Below, one piece after another: positions 25,716-33,717 of a stretch of 64,000 bases of DNA. Position 1 is the stretch's first letter; each line of letters begins with the position of its first letter. The DNA is from Streptomyces sp. AC558_RSS880 (GTDB lineage: Bacteria; Actinomycetota; Actinomycetes; Streptomycetales; Streptomycetaceae), in assembly GCF_019049255.1 (NCBI RefSeq), contig NZ_JAGMUJ010000007.1:1-64000 (forward strand), given 5' to 3'. The position numbers were made by a program, and so were the translations under genes. Below the pieces are notes generated by a model. It was not told the origin of the DNA and did not search any database. It saw only the letters and a program-made list of their open reading frames with translations.

Positions 25716-26735
25716 ATGGCGCACGAGCCGGAGGCGCAGGACCGGGGGCAACGGCCGGGGGAGCGGCTGGCGCGGCTGCTGCGACGCTGGTGGGAGGAGG
25801 CCGGGAGCGCGCCCGGCGGCACGCGGCCCACACAGCAGGCACTGGCCTCGAGGCTGGGCATCGACCAGACGACGCTCTCCCGCTACCTGAACCCGAAGCA
25901 CGCGTCGACCGCTCCGCTGCGGGTGGTGGAGGCGCTGCACGCCCATCTGCGTGCCCCGGCGGCGGAGCTGGCACAGGCACGGGAGCTGTGCCGGGCGGTA
26001 CTGGAGGGGAACAGCGGCCAAGTGGCCGTCGGCAACGGCCCGGAGCCCACCGACGCGGCCGATGCCGCGGGCGGCACGGGCGGGCACGGCACCGCGGGTC
26101 CGCCGGGGCGATACCGGTGGGTGCGGCCGGCGCTGATGGCCGCGGTGGTGGTGCTGGCCTTCGTCGCCGGGGCGGCCGTGCGTGACCAGTACGCCCCCCG
26201 TCCCCGGACCACGGCCGACGGTGTGGCGGCCGGCGCCGTGCCGGCGAGCGGCGCGCCGCTGGAGTGGCCGCTGCTGATGAAGCGGAAGGAGGACCAGTTC
26301 ACCCGTGGCCGCGCCCTGCAGCACCTGCTGCGGGCGCACGGCTACGAGGTGAAGGCGGACGGGTTCTTCGGGAACGAGACCCAGGACGCCGTCATGGACT
26401 TCCAGCGCGGGAACAACCTGCCGTCCGACGGCAAGGTGGGCGAGGACACGTGGCCCGAACTGGTGATGCCCCTCGGGCGCGGAGCCGACGGACACGCGGT
26501 CCTGGCCCTCCAGGAGCTTCTGCACAACACGGGCCAGGGCGGCACGGAGGTGTCGGGGGAGTTCACCGCGGCGACCGCCGAGGACCTGAGGTTCTTCCAG
26601 GACCGCCACGGCCTGCGGCCGAACGGCAGGGCGGACGTCGACACCTGGCTGGCCCTGCTGGTGTTCCAGCGCCCGCCGGCCGGCGCCCCCGCGTACCAGA
26701 GGTCCCCGAGTCCGACGCCCTCCACACCGGCGTGA
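25716..26735 (+). CDS. HTH - membrane segment - double peptidoglycan-binding protein
   Basis: A 339-residue protein of unusual design. Residues 20-85 form a Cro/XRE-like helix-turn-helix (TQQALASRLGIDQTTLSRYL). A Gly/Ala linker leads to a membrane segment at about 137-155 (ALMAAVVVLAFVAGAAV). Outside follow two PG_binding_1 repeats: ALQHLLRAHGYEVKADGFFG...AVMDFQ at about 208-250 and ALQELLHNTGQ...FFQDRHGLRPNGRADVDTW at about 265-312. ATG follows GGGAGGGA. The layout suggests a one-piece sensor coupling cell-wall binding to DNA binding; this is inference. Confidence 0.8.
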   Translation: MAHEPEAQDRGQRPGERLARLLRRWWEEAGSAPGGTRPTQQALASRLGIDQTTLSRYLNPKHASTAPLRVVEALHAHLRAPAAELAQARELCRAVLEGNSGQVAVGNGPEPTDAADAAGGTGGHGTAGPPGRYRWVRPALMAAVVVLAFVAGAAVRDQYAPRPRTTADGVAAGAVPASGAPLEWPLLMKRKEDQFTRGRALQHLLRAHGYEVKADGFFGNETQDAVMDFQRGNNLPSDGKVGEDTWPELVMPLGRGADGHAVLALQELLHNTGQGGTEVSGEFTAATAEDLRFFQDRHGLRPNGRADVDTWLALLVFQRPPAGAPAYQRSPSPTPSTPA

Positions 26736-27067
26736 GCGGGCCGTGCCGGCCGTCCACGTGACACCACGTCCGCACGGGGGCGCCCCGCATGCACGCCGCC
26801 CGTCCCCGTGCCGCATGAGGGGCGACTTCCCCTCCCGGCAGGCATAACCGCAGCTCAGAACCCCTTCCCGCGGGATGCACGGCGGCTGCATGGATGCGCC
26901 TGTGCAGACCCCCCGGAATGTCTTCCCGCACCCCGCTCCCACGGTCAGTCTGGATGCAGTGCCCGGCGCTCCCCGGCCGACCCGCCCCGCCCTCGTCGGC
27001 GGGCGATGTGCCCGGGGCGTGGCGCCGGTGCGCTTCCTGACATCTCTCCATCCGAAGGGGTACCTCC
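26736..27067. other. 332-bp intergenic stretch
   Basis: No gene, repeat or clear terminator seen. The last 16 bases carry GAAGGGGT, the ribosome site of the gene at 27068. Confidence 0.5.
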
Positions 27068-27418
27068 ATGTCCGCTGTCCGCAAGTCCGTCCTGTCCGCG
27101 CTGTCGACGATCGTTCTCGCCGGTGGGCTGGCCGTCGGCGCCGCCGGCACGGCGAGCGCCGCCACCTGTCCGTCCACGGCGTCCCCGAAGATCGACGGCG
27201 CGATCGCCGGCTGGTCCCTGAGCTGCTCGGGCGGCGCCGTGCGGGTGTCCGGCTGGCTCGAGGACACCCGTATGGACGGCAAGTGCGCCATGGTCCGCAT
27301 CGTCGGCGGCAACGGCGAATACCGCACGAAGCAGGCCTGCGGCTCCGGGGTCCGCGAGCAGTTCGACTTCACCTTCGCCGGGACGAACGAGGCCCAGGTG
27401 CGCCTGGCCATCGCCTGA
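27068..27418 (+). CDS. Small secreted protein
   Basis: A 116-residue protein with a standard signal peptide (AVRKSVLSALSTIVLAGGLA, AGTASAA) and cleavage expected after ASA near residue 31. The mature 85 residues hold four cysteines (ATCPST, LSCSGG, GKCAM, QACGSG), enough for two disulfides, and a beta-rich composition. I do not recognise the family. A strong terminator follows directly. Confidence 0.75.
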   Translation: MSAVRKSVLSALSTIVLAGGLAVGAAGTASAATCPSTASPKIDGAIAGWSLSCSGGAVRVSGWLEDTRMDGKCAMVRIVGGNGEYRTKQACGSGVREQFDFTFAGTNEAQVRLAIA

Positions 27419-27422
27419 ACCC

Positions 27423-27458
27423 CGTTCCGGGGCGGGCCGTGACGCCCGCCCCGGAACG
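27423..27458 (+). terminator. Terminator after small secreted protein gene
   Basis: Perfect 15-bp arms (CGTTCCGGGGCGGGC and complement) with a six-base loop, five bases after the stop codon. Confidence 0.9.
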
Positions 27459-27489
27459 TCCGGGTGCGCACCCGCCCGCCGGGGGAGCC

Positions 27490-27542
27490 CGGGCGGGTGC
27501 GCATCCCCTGCAGGGGACCCCGGGCGGGTGAGCATCCCCTGC
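27490..27542. repeat. Imperfect 22-bp direct repeat
   Basis: Two copies of CGGGCGGGTGNGCATCCCCTG plus C (27490-27511 and 27521-27542) differ at one base (C or A). Part of the unit is also inverted just upstream, giving a cluster of small hairpins behind the terminator. Confidence 0.8.
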
Positions 27543-27713
27543 CGACACGACCGCCGGCGGAGGCCGGTGCACGCCGCCGATCCGGCGAAGAACCGGCCTC
27601 CGCCGGCCATGGCGGACCACGGCATCCGGGACAACCGTCTCCCCGGGTCCGTCCACAGACGCGTGGCCGTACGGAGCCGGCCGCGAGGAAAGAACGAGGA
27701 AGGAGGCAGGCAC

Positions 27714-28289
27714 GTGAACGCGAACATGGGTTCCCTGCGCGACCTCATGACGGCGTGGGCGGTGATGACCGCCCTGGCCCTCACCCCGGCCGCCCTCACC
27801 GGCGACCCTGCCGGAGGCCAGGCCGAAGCGGCGACGCCGGCGACCACCCTGGTCTTCGACAAGAACCCCGACGACCCCACCGATTCGACGCTCTCGGTCC
27901 ACCGGGGCGGGAGACTCCGGGCCACCTACCGGGCCGGATCGGGTCTCGGCGTCCAGGACGACTGTGCCCGCGCCAAGGGCTGGATGCCGGACGGGAACTG
28001 GCGGATCCGGTCCAGGACCCGTACCTACGACGGCAACCTCATCAAGGGGTACGCCGTCCACCTCCAGGACATGACGTGCTCCCGGGGCACCCTGACGCGC
28101 ACGGAGATGTTCATCCACTCCGAGACGAACCGCGACGGCAGCACGGGCAGGTCCGAAGCGCGTCGTTGGGACGGCGCCGGCGACTACCAGTCCAACGGCT
28201 GCGTGAAGCTGAGCCCGGCGGACATCGAGGCGGTGTTCCGCCTCCTCGACCGCATCGGCTGGCCGACCCACCTGCGCGTGGTGTCCTGA
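27714..28289 (+). CDS. Secreted L,D-transpeptidase-like protein
   Basis: A 191-residue protein. GTG start with AAGGAGG about 8 bases upstream. A hydrophobic N-terminal segment (LMTAWAVMTALALTPAALTG) acts as signal or anchor. The C-terminal half has MFIHSETNRDGS and, after about 20 residues, YQSNGCVKLSPADI, matching the His...S-x-G-C catalytic core of YkuD-type transpeptidases and the Tlde1-like (DUF2778) fold, with Cys as nucleophile. It would cross-link or cut peptidoglycan stems. The DUF2778-like reading is equally possible. Confidence 0.7.
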   Translation: MNANMGSLRDLMTAWAVMTALALTPAALTGDPAGGQAEAATPATTLVFDKNPDDPTDSTLSVHRGGRLRATYRAGSGLGVQDDCARAKGWMPDGNWRIRSRTRTYDGNLIKGYAVHLQDMTCSRGTLTRTEMFIHSETNRDGSTGRSEARRWDGAGDYQSNGCVKLSPADIEAVFRLLDRIGWPTHLRVVS

Positions 28290-28434
28290 CCCGGGTGGGC
28301 GGTCGCCGGTACGTGTGTCCCGACCGGTCAGGACCTGGTGATCCCGGCCGCCGGGTCGTACTCGACTCCTCGCGCCCAGGTCCCCTCGGCCGCGGTCGGT
28401 TCAGTTCAGCATGTTCCGGATGACCGCCGAGCGG

Positions 28435-29300
28435 GCCTCGGAGATCAGACCGCCGAGGCGCGAATCCCCGGCCCTGCTTCTTCCTCGCCGTCGCGTGCGG
28501 ACCCCGCCGAAGTCGAAGATCATCGGACAGGCAGAATGACCGGCATGCCGATGACGAACATCCCGAAGACGGCGAAGGCCGACGATGCGCAGGCGGTCAG
28601 CCGCGCCCTCGCCAGGGCCTTCGACGACGACCCGATGATGCGGTGGTTCTTCCCCGACGACTCCTCTCGCGAGGCCGCGTTGGGCCGTTACTTCACCACA
28701 CTCTTCACCCGGCAGTACGTCAAGCACGGCGTGTGCGAGCGCACCGATGGCGCGGCCGCCTTCTGGGTACCGCCGGAGGGGCAGGCGAAGGCCGTGCCCG
28801 ACGCGGAGACCGTCCAGGAGCTCCAGGACATCCTCGGCGACCGGGCCCCTCTGTTCCGCGACGCCGTGGAGGCGGCGGCCGAGCACTCACCGCAGGGATC
28901 CCACTGGTACCTGGCGGTGATCGGCGCCGACCCGGCCACCCGGGGTCAGGGACACGGCGCCGCCCTGCTGCGTTCGGGACTGGCCAAGGCGGACGCCGCG
29001 GGCCTGCCGGTCTGCCTGGAGTCCTCCAAGCCGTCCAACCTCCCCTTCTACGAGCACTTCGGCTTCACCGTGCACGAGGAGCTGCGGCTGCCGGGCGGCG
29101 GACCGGTGCTCTGGGCGATGCGGCGCGAGCCCAGCCCCCCGACCGGCGGCTGAGGACCGTCCGGCGGGCCACCGCCGGATTCGCGGCGTTCATGAAGTGG
29201 CCGAGCGGTCAAGGCGGTTGCCCACGTCATGACCCATCGCCCCGCGCCCCGCCCCCTGTCCGACGAAGCCCTCTCCGGCCTCGGAGATCAGACCGTCGAG
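28435..29300. repeat. Pair of 23-bp direct repeats flanking the GNAT gene
   Basis: A 23-bp unit beginning GCCTCGGAGATCAGACCG occurs at 28435-28457 and 29278-29300, with one difference (C or T at position 19). The copies bracket the acetyltransferase gene. Read on the minus strand, both encode GLISEA-type peptides, so they could be scars of a duplicated gene end. Confidence 0.7.
28536..29153 (+). CDS. GNAT family N-acetyltransferase
   Basis: A 205-residue acyltransferase. Motif A, IGADPATRGQGHGAALL at about residues 129-145, is the acetyl-CoA pyrophosphate-binding loop. The C-terminal LESSKPSNLPFYEHFGFTV is the typical motif B. The N-terminal MMRWFFPDDSSRE segment occurs in streptomycete GNATs of the unknown-substrate class. 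Three close ATG starts exist (28536, 28545, 28551) with only a weak site. The gene is bracketed by the 23-bp repeats. Confidence 0.88.
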   Translation: MTGMPMTNIPKTAKADDAQAVSRALARAFDDDPMMRWFFPDDSSREAALGRYFTTLFTRQYVKHGVCERTDGAAAFWVPPEGQAKAVPDAETVQELQDILGDRAPLFRDAVEAAAEHSPQGSHWYLAVIGADPATRGQGHGAALLRSGLAKADAAGLPVCLESSKPSNLPFYEHFGFTVHEELRLPGGGPVLWAMRREPSPPTGG

Positions 29301-29366
29301 GGCTGAGCCGCTGACCGCCGCGGTTTTCCCGTACGCCCGATCAGGCTGGCGTTCTACTGTGGCCCG

Positions 29367-29777
29367 ATGGGGAACGAGCGCCGTGTCCGCCGCCTGGTGG
29401 TGAACGGAACCGTCTGGCACTGGACGGTCCGTCAGCGGGCGAGACCCGACTACCCCGACTGCCGGGTGACCCTCTCCCTCTTCCCGGAGGCGCCGGCACA
29501 CGGCGTGCGACGCCGACTGTCCCTGGTCTTCGCCCCGGGCCCGGACAGGGTCGTTTCGAACGCGTACGTCGAGGCGGGCACGGTCGTGCGCCTCCCCGAC
29601 CACGCCTGGCTCAACCTCTACGAGCCGGGAACGGTCCGGCGCCTGCTCGACGCCGCGGCGCCTGCTCTGGAGAGCTCACCATCGGTGCGGGACCTCGAAG
29701 TGGACGGCTGGCCCTACTTCACTGAAGTCGTGGACCGGCCGGTGAACGAGCCCGCCGCTCGCACGTCGCGCTGCTAG
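29367..29777 (+). CDS. Hypothetical protein
   Basis: A 136-residue protein, basic at the N-terminus (GNERRVRRLVVNGTVWHWTV) and rich in short beta segments. I recognise no family and see no signal peptide or membrane segment. Codon use is typical of the genome. It ends 33 bp before the aldo/keto reductase gene and may share its transcript. Confidence 0.6.
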   Translation: MGNERRVRRLVVNGTVWHWTVRQRARPDYPDCRVTLSLFPEAPAHGVRRRLSLVFAPGPDRVVSNAYVEAGTVVRLPDHAWLNLYEPGTVRRLLDAAAPALESSPSVRDLEVDGWPYFTEVVDRPVNEPAARTSRC

Positions 29778-29810
29778 CGTTCCCCTCGGGCGAGGGGGAG
29801 AAGACACCAC

Positions 29811-30653
29811 ATGACACCGACGACGTTTCCCATCGGCGGGGACTTCCACGTACGGCGGCTGGGGTTCGGTGCCATGCACCTGCCCACGGAACCGGGCCCG
29901 GCCCGCGAGACCTCCCTCGCGGTCGCCCGGCGGGCCGTCGAACTGGGTGTCACGCTGATCGACACCGCGTACCTGTACGGCGGGGGAGCCAACGAGGAAC
30001 TCCTGGCCGAGGCCCTGCACCCCTACCCCGAGGGCCTGCTGGTCACCACCAAGGTCGGCGTCGCCCGGACGGGCCCCGGCGGCGAGTGGAAGCTCGACGG
30101 CCGCCCGGCCGTCCTGCGCGACCAGGTCGAACAGGCCCTGCGCCGACTGCGCGTCGAGCGGATCGAACTGCTCCAGCTGCACCGCGTCGACCCCGACACA
30201 CCGCTCGCCGACCAGGTGGGCACACTGCGGGACCTGCGGACCGAGGGCAAGATCGGCAGGATCGGCCTGTCCGAGGTCACCACCGCCCAACTCGACGAGG
30301 CCCGCCGGATCACCGACATCGCGAGCGTCCAGAACCGGTACAACCTGCTCGACCGCGAGCACGAGCCCGTCCTCGCCGCCTGCGAGGCGGCGGGCATCGC
30401 GTTCCTGCCGTGGCGCACCGTCGCCTGGGGCGACTCGGGAGCGAGCCCGGAGGTCACCGCGGTCGCGGCCGAACTCGACGCCACCCCCACCCAGGTCGCC
30501 CTCGCCTGGCTCCTCGCCCACTCACCGGTCGTCCTCCCGATCCCCGGCACCGCCCGCATCGACCACCTGGAGGAGAACCTCGCCGCGGACCGCCTCGACC
30601 TGCTCCCGGAACACCGCGAGCGCCTCGACCGGCTGTCCGGGGCGGTGACGTAG
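29811..30653 (+). CDS. Aldo/keto reductase
   Basis: A 280-residue NADPH-dependent oxidoreductase of (beta/alpha)8 fold. The catalytic tetrad is in place: Asp51 and Tyr56 (LIDTAYLYG), Lys81 (TTKVG) and His124 (LQLHRVDP). The cofactor loop near the end reads LPIPGTARIDHLEENL. The substrate is unknown; members reduce sugar aldehydes, quinones or secondary metabolites. Confidence 0.92.
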   Translation: MTPTTFPIGGDFHVRRLGFGAMHLPTEPGPARETSLAVARRAVELGVTLIDTAYLYGGGANEELLAEALHPYPEGLLVTTKVGVARTGPGGEWKLDGRPAVLRDQVEQALRRLRVERIELLQLHRVDPDTPLADQVGTLRDLRTEGKIGRIGLSEVTTAQLDEARRITDIASVQNRYNLLDREHEPVLAACEAAGIAFLPWRTVAWGDSGASPEVTAVAAELDATPTQVALAWLLAHSPVVLPIPGTARIDHLEENLAADRLDLLPEHRERLDRLSGAVT

Positions 30654-30954
30654 GGCTCCTCCGGGCCTGCGGGAGGCGATGAGACCAGCTGAGCGACCCG
30701 GTCCGGCCCGGTCCGGTCCGGCCCGGTCCGGTCCGGCCTGCGTCGGGAGTCCGGGCCTGCGCCCCGACCGGTCCACGCGCCCGGCCGACGGAGGTGGACC
30801 GAGGCGGACCCCGGTGCTCGTGCCGGTCGGCGGAATCGCGTCGAGTCGGCTTCGAACCGGCTTCGAACCGGCCAGGGGAGGCCGGAAAGCGACACTTGAC
30901 CTTTCAACATGTTCGTTGTGAGCATGCGGTGACGTCCTGAGATCGGAGTCCTTC
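30654..30954. other. 301-bp intergenic stretch with GGTCC repeats
   Basis: Between about 30697 and 30740 short CCGGTCCGG units recur in irregular tandem. The last 80 bases (TTCAACATGTTCGTTGTGAG) are AT-richer and probably hold the promoter of the secreted-protein gene at 30955. No gene seen. Confidence 0.6.
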
Positions 30955-31332
30955 ATGCGTTTGAAGTCCCTCGCCCTCGCGGCGATACCCGCGGCCTTCC
31001 TCGGTGTCATGGCATCCGCGCCCAGCGCGTCGGCGTGGTCTCCCGGGAACTGCCAGACGGGTACGTTCTGCGTCTGGCCCGAGTTCTGGTACGGCGACAC
31101 GGACATGCAGCCGTCGCTGGTGACCGACGGTGAATGGTCGGGCAGCGCTCTCGGCCACATCTTCTACAACAGGACGTCCCAGGACGTCACGATGACGTAC
31201 GTCATCGTCGGACACGAGGAGCAGGGGCCCAAGACGGCATGCGTCTCCAGCAATCACGGCAGCTACTTCACGATGCCCATGTACGTCACGGACATCGCCT
31301 GGCGTGAGGACGACGGCAGCCCCTGCTGGTGA
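30955..31332 (+). CDS. Secreted peptidase-inhibitor-I36-like protein
   Basis: A 125-residue protein with a signal peptide (RLKSLALAAIPAAFLGVMAS, APSASAW) cleaved near residue 27. The mature start NCQTGTFCVWPEFWYGD resembles the crystallin-like peptidase inhibitor I36 family common in streptomycetes, with a Cys pair and an aromatic-rich strand. Two further cysteines (KTACVSS and the C-terminal SPCW) suggest two disulfides. The family reading is tentative. Confidence 0.7.
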   Translation: MRLKSLALAAIPAAFLGVMASAPSASAWSPGNCQTGTFCVWPEFWYGDTDMQPSLVTDGEWSGSALGHIFYNRTSQDVTMTYVIVGHEEQGPKTACVSSNHGSYFTMPMYVTDIAWREDDGSPCW

Positions 31333-31357
31333 CCACCCCGAGGCACCGTCTCCAGCA

Positions 31358-31393
31358 GCGCTGAGGGGTTGAGCGTTCTCAATCCCTCAGCGC
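31358..31393 (+). terminator. Strong terminator after secreted-protein gene
   Basis: Sixteen-bp arms (GCGCTGAGGGGTTGAG and complement with one G-T pair) around CGTT. Confidence 0.9.
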
Positions 31394-31527
31394 ACGAAGA
31401 CAGGGCACCCGAGCACCGCCCCTTCTGCGGCGCCCCGGCCGCGGCGGACCCGCCCTGGTGCCGGGTGCCGGCCTTCCTCGACCGGAGCGGAGCCCCGAGA
31501 CGGGACGATCCCGGCTCATGAGCCTCG

Positions 31528-31962
31528 TCAGGACGGGAAGGCGCCGAGCTGACGCAGCAGCGAGAGGACGTCCACGACACCCCGCACCTCGGCGACCCGC
31601 CCGTTCGCGAAGCGGAAGATGAAGATCTCGCTGTAGGTGACGGTCTTCCCGGTGGGCGGCACACCCTGGTACTCGCCCCGATGGGTCCCGGTCACCGTGC
31701 TCCTGACGACGACCTTGTCACCCTCCGAGATCGTCTCCTCGACGGTGACGTGGATGTCGGGGAACGCCCGCAGAAGCACCTCCCACACCCGCTTCAGGGC
31801 CTCCGCACCCGACAGGCCCATCGGCACCGGCGCGTGGAAGAGCAGATCCGGCGCGACGAGCTCGTCGACGGCCTCGGCGATGAGATCCCGGTCGCCACTG
31901 TTCACGGCGGAGTGGAAACGGTGGATCGTTGCTGCGTTGCCCGTTGTCCCGGCTGCCGACAT
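31528..31962 (-). CDS. SnoaL-like/ester cyclase family protein
   Basis: A 144-residue protein of the NTF2-like fold: TIHRFHSAVNSGDRDLIAEA, then VAPDLLFHAPVPMGLSG and RAFPDIHVTVEETISEGDKV follow the SnoaL polyketide-cyclase pattern, ending in VVDVLSLLRQLGAFP. The ATG at 31962 follows GGAGAGGG. Isolated members like this usually have unknown substrates; no polyketide genes adjoin. Confidence 0.85.
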   Translation of the reverse strand: MSAAGTTGNAATIHRFHSAVNSGDRDLIAEAVDELVAPDLLFHAPVPMGLSGAEALKRVWEVLLRAFPDIHVTVEETISEGDKVVVRSTVTGTHRGEYQGVPPTGKTVTYSEIFIFRFANGRVAEVRGVVDVLSLLRQLGAFPS

Positions 31963-32084
31963 GCGCCCTCTCCTCTGCTCCGTGCTGGACGGTGTCTCAG
32001 CAGTACGACGACACGGCCGCCGGGAATGTGACGCGACGCCCGGCCAGGGTGTGGTGACCGCCACCGCGAGGCGATGATGCGCGG

Positions 32085-32567
32085 GTGTTCTACGAGGACC
32101 TCAGCGAGTACGACTACCTGGACGACGACACCTTCACGGACCTGGAGTCGGGCTTCCACGGGCTCTGGTACCGCCCCGCGTACACCCGCCTGAACGTCGG
32201 CTGGCTGGAGGCCGGCAAGCCGTACTCGACGGGCCCGGTCCCCGACGGGTTCGTGGAGAAGCTGAAGGCCGTCCAGCGGGTCCAGTGGATGAACGTCTGC
32301 CTGGGCGTGCACGAGTGCGACCTGTGCCCGGCGGGGGACGAGCCGGCCCCGGAGGGCAACGGTGAGCTACGGATCCCGGGCGACCCCGGCATCGCCTACG
32401 CCGCCCCGTTCCTCATCACGCACTACGTCACTGCCCACGGCTACCGCCCGCCGCAGGTCTTCATCGAGGCTGTTCTCGCCGTCGACGTCGACGCGTGGGC
32501 CTCCGTGCGGTGGCCCGACGTGCCGTTTCCCTGGATTCCGGGGGACGCGGAGCGCATGGTGGAGTAG
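32085..32567 (+). CDS. Hypothetical acidic protein
   Basis: A 160-residue protein starting with a GTG and a Tyr/Asp-rich N-terminus (FYEDLSEYDYLDDDTFTDLE). It has one CDLC-type cysteine pair (HECDLCPAG at about 83-88), which could bind metal, and an aromatic C-terminus. Streptomycete genomes carry several such YED-starting proteins of unknown role. The family is not certain. Confidence 0.65.
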   Translation: MFYEDLSEYDYLDDDTFTDLESGFHGLWYRPAYTRLNVGWLEAGKPYSTGPVPDGFVEKLKAVQRVQWMNVCLGVHECDLCPAGDEPAPEGNGELRIPGDPGIAYAAPFLITHYVTAHGYRPPQVFIEAVLAVDVDAWASVRWPDVPFPWIPGDAERMVE

Positions 32568-32610
32568 ACGCCGGGGCGCGAACCGGACCGGGTGCAGCCG
32601 GGCCGAGTGG

Positions 32611-32715
32611 ATGACGGACCGGGACGATCCCCACGCGCGGGCCTTCTACCGGACGCTGGGCTTCACCGAGTTCGACGGAGAGATCGTGTACCGGGTGGTC
32701 GCCGGGACGGTATGA
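32611..32715 (+). pseudogene. Remnant of a GNAT acetyltransferase 3' end
   Basis: The 34-codon frame reads DDPHARAFYRTLGFTEFDGE, then IVYRVVAG: the C-terminal beta-bulge region of a GNAT enzyme, with everything before it missing. No ribosome site precedes its ATG. It is most easily read as the tail of a deleted gene. Confidence 0.6.
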
Positions 32716-32734
32716 CGCGATCGCATTTACTCTT

Positions 32735-33022
32735 CTACTCCTCGCGGGCTCCGTCATCCGGCGTCACAGCGACGATCGCCACGGTCGGGGGTGGCGGAGA
32801 CGGCGTGTACACATACGCCACGGCCAACCCCGGCACGCCGTCTCGGGGCTCGATTCTCGTCTTGCGTACCTCTGTACCGTCGTGACGGGGAGGCCCGAGC
32901 CGCACACCGAGGCGCGGAGCCTGTTCGAGCTCCTGCCGTAGAGCCTCCAAGTCCTGTTCGGCTCCCAGATCCTTCGCTCGCTGGGCAGCCCGTACGGTGA
33001 CGGCCGCAATCACACCGCTCAC
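32735..33022 (-). CDS. Small RelE/ParE-like protein, candidate toxin
   Basis: A 95-residue protein whose GTG start overlaps the previous gene's stop codon (GTGA), so it is translationally coupled. The layout is an N-terminal helix pair (VRAAQRAKDLGAEQDLEAL and RQELEQAP), then beta strands (KTRIEPRDGVPGLAVAYVY, VAIVAVTPDD), as in the short RelE/ParE toxin fold. No catalytic residues can be assigned by eye. Position behind a DUF6247 gene supports a toxin-antitoxin reading. Confidence 0.6.
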   Translation of the reverse strand: MSGVIAAVTVRAAQRAKDLGAEQDLEALRQELEQAPRLGVRLGPPRHDGTEVRKTRIEPRDGVPGLAVAYVYTPSPPPPTVAIVAVTPDDGAREE

Positions 33023-33315
33023 GCGCGTGGATCCTCCTGCTTCAGCTGTGCCGCCAGGTCGAGGCCCTCCTGTATGGCGATGTCGAAGTCCGGGTCCTGG
33101 TAGAGGCGAATCCGCCCCCGGTAGTCGACGATCACTGCGGCGACTGCATTGAGGTCCGTCTCCGACGAGGCCTCCAGCGCACGCTGGAGATCCGCTTCGA
33201 AGGTTTCCTGGTCGCCGGGGAAGCCATGCCCGGACCGCAGAGCGGCCCGGATGTCGCCGATGGTCCTCAACGGCAATGGCGCAGGGATGGGCGTCTCTAC
33301 GTGCTCTGCGCTCAC
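33019..33315 (-). CDS. DUF6247 family protein, candidate antitoxin
   Basis: A 98-residue acidic helical protein. LRTIGDIRAALRSGHGFPGD, then ETFEADLQRALEASSETDL match the DUF6247 pattern as I remember it, a family found upstream of small RelE-like ORFs in streptomycetes. It shares a 4-bp overlap with the next gene. Its start is preceded by a purine-rich AAGGAGCGAGAG. Confidence 0.65.
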   Translation of the reverse strand: MSAEHVETPIPAPLPLRTIGDIRAALRSGHGFPGDQETFEADLQRALEASSETDLNAVAAVIVDYRGRIRLYQDPDFDIAIQEGLDLAAQLKQEDPRA

Positions 33316-33516
33316 GATCTCTCGCTCCTTGATCTCCCCAGTCCTACGAAGAGTGTCCTACATGTCCGCATCCTGTGCAGTGATCGTTCAAAACCGAAGG
33401 CGGGAGCTTCAGCAAGGCACGGCTTCCAGGTTTCCACGGGTACATGGGGGCAGGACGCCGTTCTCTGACCTTCGGCACATGGCATTGCCGGCCAGCGAGC
33501 GGGTAAGGCACGCCGG

Positions 33517-33717
33517 CTACTTCCGTCGGATCGTCTGCACGAAGGATGCCCAGGTGTCGTGGCCCACTGCGATCACGGGGCCCTCCACCTCCTTGGAGTC
33601 GCGGAGGTGAATCCTGCCGTCACTGGTCGCACATTCCACGCACTCACCCCCGGCGCCGTTGCTGTACGACGACCTGACCCAGACCAGAGAGTGCCCTGCC
33701 GGGGCTGTGGTGCTCAC
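33517..33717 (-). CDS. DUF397 protein
   Basis: A 66-residue DUF397 protein: LVWVRSSYSNGAGGECVECA and the later VIAVGHDTWASFVQTIR are the defining blocks. Its start overlaps the stop of the XRE gene upstream by 4 bp, forming the usual pair. DUF397 proteins act with their XRE partner in developmental and antibiotic regulation (WhiJ/BldB-like circuits). Confidence 0.93.
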   Translation of the reverse strand: MSTTAPAGHSLVWVRSSYSNGAGGECVECATSDGRIHLRDSKEVEGPVIAVGHDTWASFVQTIRRK

